Positions 1-12,400 of a stretch of 64,000 nucleotides of DNA are shown piece by piece. How positions within the stretch are numbered: the stretch's first letter is position 1; every line of letters begins with the position of its first letter. The position numbers and the translations under genes are program-made. This DNA comes from Certhia americana (taxonomy: Eukaryota; Chordata; Aves; Passeriformes; Certhiidae), in NCBI GenBank assembly GCA_018697195.1, contig CM031871.1:763353-827352 (forward strand). The letters run 5' to 3'. A model generated the notes under the pieces. The model searched no databases. It had not been told where the DNA came from and saw only the letters and a program-made list of their open reading frames with translations.

Positions 1-3000
1 GATTTGCTACAGAGCTTAGTATTTACTTATTTTCTGTCTTTTCATCACACCAAAACATCCCACCAGATCTACACCAAGCAGAGGAACCAAAGCCTGTCAA
101 GACTCTTACTTGTCACACTGTGTGTCCCTGTTCCCACATGGGTGTGACTGCCTTATTCACAGAGCATGACATAAACCTCTGGCCTGCAGCAAGCCACAAA
201 AAAAACCCTAAAGACACCAAACTCTGTGAAGCCACAGTGCTGAAAGCACACATCTATCTAAAGTCTGCTTTGCCAAGACAGTACCTAGCAAGGAGGTCCT
301 CAGTAGGTCATGCTGTCTGTGCAATGTTTGCCCTGCACTCCAAGCAAACCACAACATAACAGCAAAACTAAAAAAAAAACCTACAATACAAAAAGAGCGT
401 GAAAAGTAGTACTTTGCAGTGACAGATGGCATTTGCCACGGAGCTCCCCAAATGGCTGCTGTATTTGAGCTTGCTAGATCTATTCATTCCACTGTTCCCC
501 AATTCTGTATCCCCTGCAGCATCCCTCACCTGGAACCAGTGGAGGGACAAAGGGGAGGACAAAGAAAAACTCAGAAACCTGAAGTTTGTTTGGAATTTAT
601 TCCCTTGAACATTTCACATAGTTGAACAAAAAATATCTCAATTTCACAGCAACAGGGAAACCATGTGTTACATAATTCAGAGAAACACACACCCAAAACA
701 AAAATAGGTTAAAAACAACTGCATAAATCAAAGTCTTCAAAGGGACTATACAGTGGAGACATGAAGCCTTTCTGAGCACTAAATCGTCTCACTTGAACAT
801 TATTTGTCACTGAACTAATTTTATGCACAGTCCCTCCTTTTCTCTGAGGGAAACAATCTCAAAATTGTATTACTCAGATTCTGTTTTTCAAAACAGGTAT
901 TTTAATTCTGCAATTAAAAAATATCCAACACTTTCACACAAACTTAATACTATTTTTCTAAGACACAAAAACATTCAATGGAGCTCTTAAGTGCCCAGAA
1001 AAATTCATATCACCCTTCAGAAGATACACATACAAACAACAAATATTCCAGTGGCACAAATCTACAGGTCTGAAAGCTAGAGGGAGGAGGAGTTGGGAGC
1101 CAAGTAACTCCCAAGAAAAAGTGTTCTTAGCAGGATCCAGCCATGAGCACAAACTCAGCACATTGTTATTTTTGTATATATCCTTCAGGATTTTCAGTGA
1201 AACTCCATCAGGTCAGCTGTATCTCCTGCTCTTAAGAACAAATAACCTTCCCACCGTGCCTTTTCCTTTCCAAATTTTCTGGGCTTCAAATCGTCGGTCC
1301 TTTAGCATTTCCTTTATGCCAAAGCCACCCAAATCCTGATAAGAACACTCAAAAGGAACATGATGGACTGGAACAGTCAAGCACTTATCCTAACAGATTC
1401 CTGGCTTGTTACTGAGGGATGATTCACTGGGCACTGAACCCCAGTTCTAATCAGGCAACCCATACATTCTCCTCATCTCCCAAAAATACAGGGTCTAGTT
1501 CCTAAGTCTGTATTGTAAATGTTTCAGAAAGAAGTCAATCTTCCATCAGATCTCTCTGCAGTTGTATGATACTCCAAAAAGGGTTCAGTATCATGTGCCA
1601 TGTCCTGCTAAACACACCAAACAGAACAGACAATATTCAAGGCACACTAGCAGAGGAAATAGCTTTCATCCCAATTTGGTGGTGTCTCCTGAAATATGAA
1701 TGTTTTCCTTTATCTTTTTTATTTTTGGCAGGGAAAGAGTGGGATACATTTGTAAATGTCCAGTGGTTTAAAATGAAGGCACCTCAAACAGAATGCCACA
1801 TCACAGAATTTGTTTGCTGTTATCTTCCATAATTTAATGTTTAAACTAGACCAAATTAAAACAAGAACAAAACACAAAGGCGAATAATAAGGAAAAGAAG
1901 TGGCAAAGTAGAGGATTTCATCAAGATGTTTGCTTGCACAGCAAACAGTATTGCTTTGAGCTAAATCATTTTCACATGTAAGGCATGTTCAATGCATGTG
2001 GAACAGTGAAGAGGCAATGCTTCTGAACAATAGAGGCAATGTTTATGAACAAGAAGCTTATTCCTAAACAGAAGTATATTTTTGTATTTTTTCAGACAGA
2101 AAATTGGATAGTGTATAAATAATACACTATGCATTCAAAAACATTCCTTATACTTGTACAGATGCTTAAGATAATTTTCCAAATGTGGCTCAGATAATTT
2201 ACTTTAAAGGACATACCATTTAGAGGAAACAGCCACTCTTTCCTAGCTCTCCAGGTCAGCAAAAGAACTTCCTCATGTATATTGCTCGCTATATACAACA
2301 GTACTTGTTTAAGGGTCTACTGTGAAGGACTCTGCTCTGAATATTTCTCCCTGAAAACACTTAAGGCACATCCATAGGAGGATTTTAACTTTTCAGATTG
2401 CATACCTACATCATATACACTACGTATTTATGTGATATTAAAGCACATGTTCTAGTACCTCTACTTTGTACTGCATTTTTCAGTTTTTCATACTATTGCT
2501 TATATTTGATTTCTTAATCTTTCACAGGTCAAGTAACTAAAGCAAAAGATCTCATGACTTGCCTTTTATTGCTATACAAGTATGAGTTTTCCTAGGCAGG
2601 TTTTCCTTTATGAAATTCCTATTGCTGATAGGGACAGAAACACATTGTTGTGAAAACATGAACCTGAAATGGGAAATATTTTACAACAAAACATTGCTGG
2701 CTAACATCACCCCAAGGAACATATCATAAAGTTGATACAGGTAAAGACTGTTCCAAGTCCATCTGTCAAGAAAGAGCTGAAAATTCAGAAAAATTCCTAC
2801 AGACCTTTAGAACAAACAAAAGATCAGCATTTGCATTAAAAGCACATTAAAACCATATAAAATACTGTAAATAATATTAAAAAAATATTACAAGACACAG
2901 AAATTACAGATTTTTAAAGAGAGAGACAGTTGAAAAGCAATAGATTTTTGTTTGGGGTTTTTTGGGGGTTTTTTTTGGCAATAGCAGCATTTTGGCACAA

Positions 3001-6000
3001 TGGCAAATGCAGAAGATAGTGAAAACCAAGCAGACAAGGTACAGAGTAAGTTCCAGAATCTACAACAAGCATGCCACAGTTCAGCAGAACCAAAAGCACA
3101 GTAAGAGCTGTCCCCAACTTCCCCTTCCCAGAGAGAATGGCAGCCACTGCTCAAAAGCTTGTTGCCACTTCCCACAGTGAAGGGTTCCAGTAACCAGTTT
3201 GGCCATAACCTCCCCTTTGAGCACCAGGCTAGAAGCCACGCAGGCTCTCTGCAAACCCCTCACAAAAAGGGTGATTCCACCTGAAAAGATCTCAACTTGC
3301 GGATCACAGACTGTGGACTGCAACCATCGCTGTACAAGGGACAGACAGAACTCAGTCAATGTTCTGTCTTGGACTGTGGCCATCCAGGCAGGGACTGACA
3401 TCTTTAGCAAAGTTAATCCATGCCAAACAGGTCAGCGACAGCACAAGAAAGGGCCTGTTTTGACCAATCTCAGTTCATTTGACTAAACCTGCTGAAGGCT
3501 ATTTGGTGGTTGAATATATTTTAAGCATTAAAAAGCTAAAAAAGATTTGGTGGAATAGCAAAGGAGGCAGTGAATGCAGGGAGAAAACCCATGCAATTTA
3601 CATCCATTTGGGATTTCATGACAACTACTAAAAACCAGGCCTTGCATGAGTCACCATAAAGCTCCCTGGAACAAGCACTTTTGCTAACTCAGGGCTGAAT
3701 TTAACTCATAGGTAAAAGATGCTCACACCTGAGCATATTACACACTTTTCTGCTTTTACTTAATCCTTTTAGAGGCAACTAACACTCTACACCAAGACCA
3801 ACCTCACTACTGAGGATTAGCTCAGACCTCAGGGCCTGAAATTGCTATTGCCAAATTCAATTTGGTGGTCTTGCCTTGAAGAAAATAAAACATCTTCAGA
3901 TGTATGACCTGTACTAGGTGAGTGACCAGATGGATGAAGTGGAGGCTTGGATAGTCTCCATCTCAGACAAGTTTTTGATTGAGGTATTTATCTAGTCTAC
4001 AGTAAAAGCTTGCAAGAAAGCATATATGCAAGTAATTTAAATTCAGGAGTTACACTGAGATGTAATCTTAAGAGACTCCTTTTGATTATTCAGGAATAAT
4101 ATCCTGTTCTTCTACTGTATAGGTAAGCTAGTTTTCTCAAACCGTAAGTAATTGTAAAACCCACCACAGTTTCCTGACCCAGCTACCCAGCAAGAACAGG
4201 AGCTGAAGGTACCTATGGGACATGATTGTTACTTTAACAGAGAACTGACCTGCCTTTAAAGTCACCGTGGCTCGTTTTTAAAGTATATTCCATTTAGCTT
4301 CCTCCTGCTTCTTAACCATTGCTAGGTCAGTAGTTCCAAGATTTAATTAAATCATACTGCACAAAGAAAATGAAACTCAGCCACTAAATGAATTTCTTCA
4401 GCACAAAATAGGCAATGCTCACCTCTCCTGCCACTGAATGTATTTCTGCCATGCACACACTAGAATGCAACACAACATCCTGCCTGAAGACCCAGCTAAG
4501 CTGACTATGCCCTTTGGGACACTTTGGGCACTGCAAGGGACAAAGCTCTAAAAGGTCCAAAAGCTCTAAACATTATGCTACAGTTATACACTGCTTTAAA
4601 AAAGCAGAAAGTAAACAGAAGGAGCCCTAGATTTCAAATTTTGCCACTAGACAAAATGGTGTCTCTTCCATCTCACTCCTCTGAAGCACTACAGTGCTGC
4701 TACAGGATTGTGCCACCACTACAGAAGGAGACTTCTGATTCACAGCTGATTTTATTTTTATCATAGTTTATCATAAACTATGCCCTATGTTTGCTCTACT
4801 TAGTGATCATTTAGGTGCTACTTGCTGAATGTTCCCTTGTAAAAGCAATTAAATTTGTTTTGTTGGAAGGACTAAATCAAAGGAGATTTTCTGCCAGCCA
4901 TTGCTGTGATAAACTGATAAATGCAATTAAAATCACCTTCTTCCAATTCTCATCACCTACAGCTTCACTCCACAAAACACCTTATGCTCATATCTGTTGC
5001 CCTCTGCATCAATAAATATTTTTTCTATTCATCTTTAAGAATATGCTCCAAGCTACAAAAAAATAAAGTTTTTCCACCTTCAGAGAAAGCAATTTTAAAT
5101 CTATCCAGTTATGTAAAAAATACTGTAGTTCACACATCTGTCCATAGCATTTTCATATCATTCTTTCCTACCCTTTTCTCATATGGAAATTGCACACACG
5201 CAAAAGAGGAAATCTTGAAAGTAACTACACTCCAAGAATCAACACACTAAGAATAAATTTCTATCAGATTGCATTCAGTTACAATCTTGGAAACATTTGT
5301 ATAATAATATAAACTCAAAGAAAACCATGATTTTTATCTGCTCCTGTGTTATTAAGATCTTCTCAACTGGCACTATGAAAACATTCTTTTCTCAAAGTAT
5401 TTTTCAAAAAGTATGTTTCCTTTCTAAAAGCAGCTTATTCATAGTCTTCTGGAACAAGTACTAGAAATTAATATTTCTTCCTTTTTCTGACATCACAAAA
5501 TGAACACTTGGGGACTGGGCAAACGAGCATTTGTAGCACAGACACCTCTCTCATGTTAGAAAGAATTAGAATTTCAAGTTAAAAGGGAAAACTATGCCAC
5601 AGTAAGACACACGCTTCACCACCCCATTTCCAAAGCCATGGCAAGGAGCAGCACAGATGCTGGCAGACGGAAGAGCACCATGATCTGCCAGCACCATGAA
5701 ATTCGAGGGGTTTAAGGAATCCAATCCCATTAACTGTCAGACACACAGAATTCCAAAGGAGACACAATCCAAAGATAATGGGATATTTCCCATTCAAGTA
5801 CCAGATTAATAAAGAGAAGCTTGGGAGAACAAGAAACCACACCCAGAATTCAGGAAAACACAGAAATCCAGTTTGTGAGCTATTCCAGTGCTTCAGAAAA
5901 ACTTTTAATTTCACTGACATTGAGCTGCATACATTACACGGCTCTTTATCTGGGCTGACTCAGAGGAGACCCTCAAATGAGCATCTGTGTTTTCCTGGAA

Positions 6001-6157
6001 TTCTTTCAAATAATGTCCTTGAAAGAACTGAGACCATCTATGCCCCAAAGCCACAGTGCAAAATAATATATCGAGATATCCACATAACACACAAAATTCA
6101 CATGGCACCACAAAAACCAAACGAGTTACACAGCTCAAAGCTGGGTCACATTAATTC
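1..6157. other. MICAL3: 3'UTR of short isoform and/or intron; no exon found
   Basis: This stretch lies downstream of the last identified exon. The proximal part would be 3'UTR if the short terminal exon is used; the rest is intron for the long transcript. I looked for the next long-isoform exon (VNGLEEPSIAKRL-type sequence) on the minus strand and did not find it, so it probably lies beyond coordinate 1. There is a small palindrome at 4762-4782 (CATAGTTTA, 3-base loop). Nothing else is supported. Confidence 0.6.
5904..5909 (-). promoter_or_regulatory. Candidate poly(A) signal ATTAAA for the short isoform
   Basis: The minus strand reads ATTAAA here, about 250 bases past the TAA at 6158. It is the first common poly(A) hexamer I found downstream of the stop. 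A hexamer alone is weak evidence in AT-rich sequence. Confidence 0.3.
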
Positions 6158-6490
6158 TTACTGGTCAGCAGGCTGCCCACAGAATTCCCCTAGTATCTGC
6201 CCGAGAACTTCTGACTGGACATAGAGAAAGGGAACCCCAAATGCCAGCAGCTGACACATGAAAAAGGAGTCCAAAGGGTTCTGGGCTACGTGGTGCCCAA
6301 TGGAGGAGACTGTGCTGTGCAGGCGCTGGCTCACCACCCTAACTCTGCCCATGAGGCTGAGCGAGTACTGCACCACCCTGCTAAAGAAGGAAGCGGAGCT
6401 ACCTGGGGCCCTCTCTGCTGAGGCAGGGATGCTGTTGGCCCGTCCATTCCCATCGCTGGCCATGGCGTCCTGCAGAGGTCCTTTCGTGTC
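6158..6490 (-). CDS. MICAL3: MICAL3 exon after LIM, with alternative short-isoform terminal reading (residues 839-948)
   Basis: The acceptor is CGTTCTTCCAG at 6492-6491. The first 88 nt (6490-6403) encode [29 protein letters not shown] and match the MICAL3 post-LIM segment. There a donor CCAG|GTAGCT would give phase 1 for the long isoforms. Reading through instead stays open for 80 more codons to TAA at 6160-6158. This adds a tail with an Arg/Val-rich stretch ([20 protein letters not shown]) and a hydrophobic segment near residues 914-929 ([16 protein letters not shown]). The total without cassettes is 948 residues. I believe short MICAL3 isoforms of this order exist in mammals (memory, unverified). 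The tail family is not recognised. Confidence 0.8.
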   Translation of the reverse strand, partial: DTKGPLQDAMASDGNGRANSIPASAERAPGSSASFFSRVVQYSLSLMGRVRVVSQRLHSTVSSIGHHVAQNPLDSFFMCQLLAFGVPFLYVQSEVLGQILGEFCGQPADQ

Positions 6491-9400
6491 CTGGAAGAAC
6501 GTGGGGGAAAAGTTAAATTTATGTTAAAATTGAATTGCTGTGTGTACTGAACATGCTACGTGAGGAACTGAGATACCCTGTAACCATCACAGAATGCAAG
6601 GTCTCAAAAACAAGTGTGTCCCTTCTCAATTTAAGGTTTTATTAAAGCTCTGAAAAACAAACTGGATAACCAAGAAAGTCAAAGCAGTAGGATCCCTGAA
6701 GTCAGCTCCTCTGGGAAATAAAACAGTCTTCATTTTTGGCAGGAAGTATGGCACATATTGGGATACACCTCCAAAAAGGGGTACAGCTTCAGCTTGCATT
6801 AATAAAACCTGAGAATCAGGCCGAAGGACAGGCACCACTGCTAGCACAAAGGAAAATATAATTTAAGGGAGAAGGGCAGTTTGCAGCACGCAAGCTTAAC
6901 AGAACATATGAAACCAGCATGTAGCTTGCTCGGATATATGAAAAGACTGAAAAGGGGCTTGAGGAGAAAAATTAGGTGCCTTGGATTATAATGACAAAAG
7001 TCGAGGGACTTTTCTGTATTATACAGTGTATCTTCATCCTATATTTACAGCATGAATACTTCTATTATGACAGTATAGGAAAGGGGATATTCTGTCTTTT
7101 CATGCAGGTTCCTGTTAACACACAGCAGACTTTCAGAAATGAAGGCATGTGATCTTCATAGCTTAAGCAAATGGGGTAAAATTTTATGTTTCAAAGGAAA
7201 TGCAAACAATTCATTTCATCTTAAGTAAAACTACGGAGAAACAAAGCAAAACTAGAACTGGTAACATTATTCATTTCATTTTAGCATACACTGAGGAAGT
7301 ATTTCAGCTGACAAGAAAAACAAATCAAAATTCTGTTTTGAACAGGATAACACATCATTTTATAATAAGTACCATGAAAAGAGTAGTACTAAGTAGGGGA
7401 ATTGCTTTTAAATAAGATTTAGTTCAACTGCAAGCTTTCATGATATATATACAGCAACTAAATGCACTCTGAATTTTTCTGCTTAATGAAAAAACTCCAA
7501 ACCGTCACACATACTTTCTCAATGTTAAGAATCAAAATCTATTAACACAGCATGTCAGATGAAAATAAAGAGTTACCTTTCCAGACAGAGGACCCACTGC
7601 TGGCCTCTTCCTCTGTGCATAACCAGAGACTCGGTAGCAGTAGTGAGGTTTACAGTAGAATTTACCTGCAGATAAAACACAAATGATGGTCAGCAACAGG
7701 AACAAAGGAATTTAGCACAATATAAATGTCGATCTCTCTGCAACTTATTTTCTGCTGCCACTTCCATTGCTCTCTCTAATTTCTTCACTATATGCTGAGG
7801 AAAACGCTCACTGAAGTTTTAGCCCTACTCTCTCCCCTTGTAACTAGCCTCATTTCCATTGGGTGCCTGACAGCCATTTAGTTTAAAATCCTATCAAACA
7901 CCAAAGCAAAGCTGTGAGGCTTGTGTGGTATCACATGCTAACAATGCGGCAGTGTGTGAGGAACAAAGAAATCATCACATGAAAAGCTGGCAGAAGCACT
8001 TTTGGAAAAAGCAAGAATGAATACAACCAGCAGAGGACAGTGGGAAAGGACAGTGTTAACTCCCAAAGAACCATCTCTCAAAATGCACAGTGGCTACTTG
8101 TAGAAAGGACAGTGATTCATTTTTACTAATAAGACCTTTTGTGATCCTGCTGATTTTACTAACACCCCAGAAGTCTAGAGAGGTTTTTCACTGGTGTCTG
8201 AGCACTGTCAGCAAGACAAAGCAGCATTAGCAATACCATCATGCAAATACTGGTACTAATAAAAGCAGCAAACTGATGCCTCATCATTATCTTCGACTGT
8301 ACCTTTGTCAGTGTATCCTGCTTGGCATATGCAGCCCACAGCACTCTCTACTGCTATCCCACTCCTAGAGCTTTGCCAATGCATTCCCAGCACATATTCT
8401 GACCTCTGCCTCTTCCTCTAGTTTCTCTGTGCTGGTATTTGCAAAGGGCTTTATGATGGAAAAGTGACCAACATCTTTCTAGAAATCTCTACTTAAAAAA
8501 GTATTTCTTAATATTTACTCTTACCAAAACCTGTGTTTTGAGATTGTCTGAAATGAGCAACAACTGAAAAGCTTACATAAAAATTCTCAGACTTTGAAGC
8601 CTAAAACCAGACACTGACTGCAGAAGGCTGCAGAATGCTTGTCAGCCCAAACAGCTAGATGAACAGCAACAATGTGCATGCAGCTTTGTTCTCTTTTCCT
8701 CTGAAAGAAAACTCAGAATGAAATATAAGCTACATTTTCACAATGATTACATTAGATATGATACCACAGACTTCTGTTTAGCCACATCTGCTTCATATAC
8801 ACATACAAGTGTTAGGCATGTAATATTTCAGAATGAATGCTATAAGCCTGCTGAAACTCCAAGCTTTGTGTTTGCTTCACTGAGAACTATCTAGCCATAA
8901 CTGCACACACAAGCATGCTTGCAGACGGAATCACTAAAAATCTGGTGGTGAAAACTGTTTCAGCCCATACAGCTGAGAGAGGAGCTCAGTCTGTTACTGC
9001 TAAACAGTCAGATATTCCGTTACTTGTGAGTGCTCAAAATAACAGCAGCACTCAAAAAATGCTTTTCCCCAACTTTCATTTCTGATACAGATGTTACATA
9101 TAAACATACAAAAATATGTTGATTTCAAAATTACCACTGGCCCCTTTAAACTTGCACGCCAAGCCTGCTGACCTTCCAGACAAGCAATAAAGGGATTTCT
9201 ATTCCTTACTAGGAGTCTGGTTTGATGATTCTAAGCTTCCTCAACTCTTCACAACCCAGCAAGTCCATTATTTAAAGTTATTATATAATGTATCATGAAT
9301 ACAGAATTTTAATGCTTTTTGCCCCTTAAACCAGATGGTGTTTCCACAGCCATTTTTCTACCCAGTATATATTAAAAATTCGTCTTAGTTGCACAGAGTG

Positions 9401-12400
9401 GATACCCATCAATTTCAGTCTGCAGTAGAATATCCTGGAGTGTCTTCCTGTGACATCAATTTAAAATTTCTACTTCATCTTTGCCTCAATCAGTGGGGAA
9501 AACCACTGGTACCAACACTTATTTCTTGCTATTTTGTTTTCTACACTATCAAGTCTGAAACAGAATCCTTTGCACCTTACTTGTCACTAGTTTTACACCA
9601 TTTTGCACTTATTTTCCTACTGAGATTGTATTAAAGATAGGAAGCTGTGTAAGAAAATAAATGCATACCTGCTGATGTGAATCAACATTTACCTGAAATA
9701 CTTTCTCATACATTTTCTTCAGAAAATGTGACATTTTTGTTAATTGCTGCTTAAGCAAAGGTAATACATAGCTACCCTTACAAGGAGATCTCTTTTCACA
9801 AGTGACAGATGATCTTAAATTATTACTTTCAATATGCACACTTCATTGATAAACTGAGTTTCACCTGCTGCCATATCGTCTGGTTTCTCAGAGTTGTAGG
9901 GTATATCTGAAGCTTCTCTTAATTCTTAGCATGCTAGATTCTTTTAATCGAGGCATCAGTAAGTTTTGTAATCATATTCTTTTCTCCTTAGTCTTTCAAA
10001 TATAGAAGAAGAATAATTACTGAATCTTCAGTAACTACTGCAACAACACTCTCAAACACTGACTTACCTCTACCCAACCTTGATGTTCCATTTTTTCTAA
10101 ACAGCACTTAGCTGGTAATGACCTATTATCACAGCCCCAATTATAAAGTTCCTATTTAATTACATTTAATATAAACATACAGAGTTGGACAGTTGTGGTA
10201 CCTTCAAGAAGAACAAGCTGACCGCATTTCTCTCCAACTTGTTATTTTCTCTTAAGTGGTATTAAACACTCAGGAGTTTTATTTAAATATTGCCACATGA
10301 GGAGAGTAAAAGGTCTAGCCCTCAATCTCAGCCTGTAAATCTTTTTAAAGCCTCCAGTTATTGTTTGTTTCCCTGCATTCTAGTCACTGTTATGATGTTG
10401 TATTAATTTCTATAAGTTAGGCTGCTCTGCTGCTGGCATGACCTGGCCACAGGAAACCCATGAAGCTCCAACAGCTTGAGAGATGGTCTCTGGGGAATGG
10501 AAGTCATTCTCATCCCTTCATTTTTTAAGTGACAAAAGAGCTTCCAGGACAGTGAAGAGACTCGTGAGCAGGAGGCCATTCCTCTTACCATCCTCGATGT
10601 CATAGGCATAGGAGGACAGACGCAGGGTGGCGGCGCAGTGTTCACACTTGAAGCAGCTGCGGTGGAAGAACTTGCCCTCAGCACTGAGCCTCTCCATCAC
10701 GTAGACCCGCTTGCAGCAGAAGTAACACACGTCACTGCCTCCTAGGTTCTGGGGGAACTCCTTCTTGAGCGAGCCCTGGACACAAACAAGGACAGCTGAT
10801 TTTGTGTTGTGCCCAGCCTCGCCAAGATCACACACCAAGGTCATGTTCTCTCTTCATTTATGTGGATACGGGAGCACCTGGATGCTGCTGCAGTTCTTTC
10901 ACACATGGATGCTGCAGTTCTTGGTCACAACCCACGGTTTTGACCAGGACACCGAAAACTAACCTTTTTGTCCGGGAAAAAGGGTCCTAAAATGCCATGC
11001 CTAAATATATCAGGAGTAAAGTAAGTTCTCATAGATGAGTGGACACCAGTACTATTAATGACGACCCTGAAATCAGTGACTTAAAGAGGCATACGAAGCA
11101 AGGCAAAACCATTAGAACATCCTCAAACAGCAATTCTTAGACCTACATTACCAAAACCAGTGTCTCTTCCCTCCAGAAAGCAGCAGTGCAGAAATGTTAT
11201 GAACAGTTTTCTTAATTCATTATGCACAATCTTTGGACTCTGGCATTAGATTAAAATATTTGGCAAAGAAAACAAGGAGAAGAGGGATGGATGGATGGAT
11301 GGATGGATGGATGGATGGACGGACGGACGGACGGACGGACAGATGGAGAAAGGGGAACAAAAATCTCTCACAAAGCTACGATAGATTCCATCAGTGATAT
11401 AACAACTGGACGCTCACAAAACTTGAGATCTACACATCTAATCACAAACACATGTCATCTCTGGTACATTGTCTTACCAGTTCCTTCTTGTCTAGAAGGG
11501 TTTTGGGTTGCTCTTTCCTTTGAAGCTGATTGGCTATCTGCTCAGCCAATGAGCTCACTCCGCCTGTGTACATCTTTATGTACTTCTACCAGATGGGTTG
11601 AACAAAACAAGAGTGATGTGAGAAAAGAAAAACAGAATCAAATTAAAAAAAAAAATAACTAGAATGATGAGAGGTTAGGTGGTGAAAAGGTGCAGAGAGG
11701 TCAAATCATGCCAAAACCATGGATAATATAAAGTGACAAGTAGTAATAGCAAAGCCAGTGTCATCAGAAATCACTAGTACAGTCCAGGATTACCTGAAGC
11801 AATGGATTGGAAAGCTTGCATTTTGCATTTTTTAAGTGTTCTAGAAATACTATGATGATGAAGGGAGCAGATATTGTTTTCACCTGTGGGGTATTCTGTC
11901 CCAGAAAACTTGAGTATAGACACTTCTAAAAGATGAGGCTAAATATAAGTTAGCATTTTAGGTTCCAGGTAAAATTGAAATCAAAAACCAAGGTCTTTTA
12001 GAAGGCATGTTACTGAGTCTAATGCAACACACTGATTTACAACAGTGTATTTGTCCCGGAAACAATTAATTTACAGAGCATTCACAGAGCAGGGAGAAGT
12101 CCTTAACTAAAGAACTCACAGTGATTCAAAAATATTAATTCTTTCAGTGTTAAAAATACACGGAGGTTTATATGGAAAAAGATGGAACAGCCCCACCCAA
12201 TGCATTAAAGCCATACCTGCCTACATCTGGAATATATATTTGTTCAACTCTGAACACAGCTTTATGACTTGGCTTTTCTCTATCACAGGCACAGACTGAT
12301 TCCATATCTCTGGATATCTAAAAACCCTCCAGTACTTTCAACAGTCAGGCAAGTTGTTACCTTAGATGGTATCAAATGAATGTCTGCAAGCCAAGTTCAA

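Noticed and set aside
3081..3410. 109-codon minus-strand open frame in the downstream region
   Set aside because: The best internal acceptor gives a quick stop in the phase demanded by the preceding exon. It starts with a non-ATG codon and has no recognisable homology.
5778..6224. 148-codon plus-strand open frame
   Set aside because: It partly overlaps, antisense, the MICAL3 terminal exon tail; no family features and no splice logic.
10403..10684. 93-codon minus-strand open frame over the LIM exon
   Set aside because: It is an alternative-frame shadow of the LIM exon, whose true frame shows the zinc ligands.
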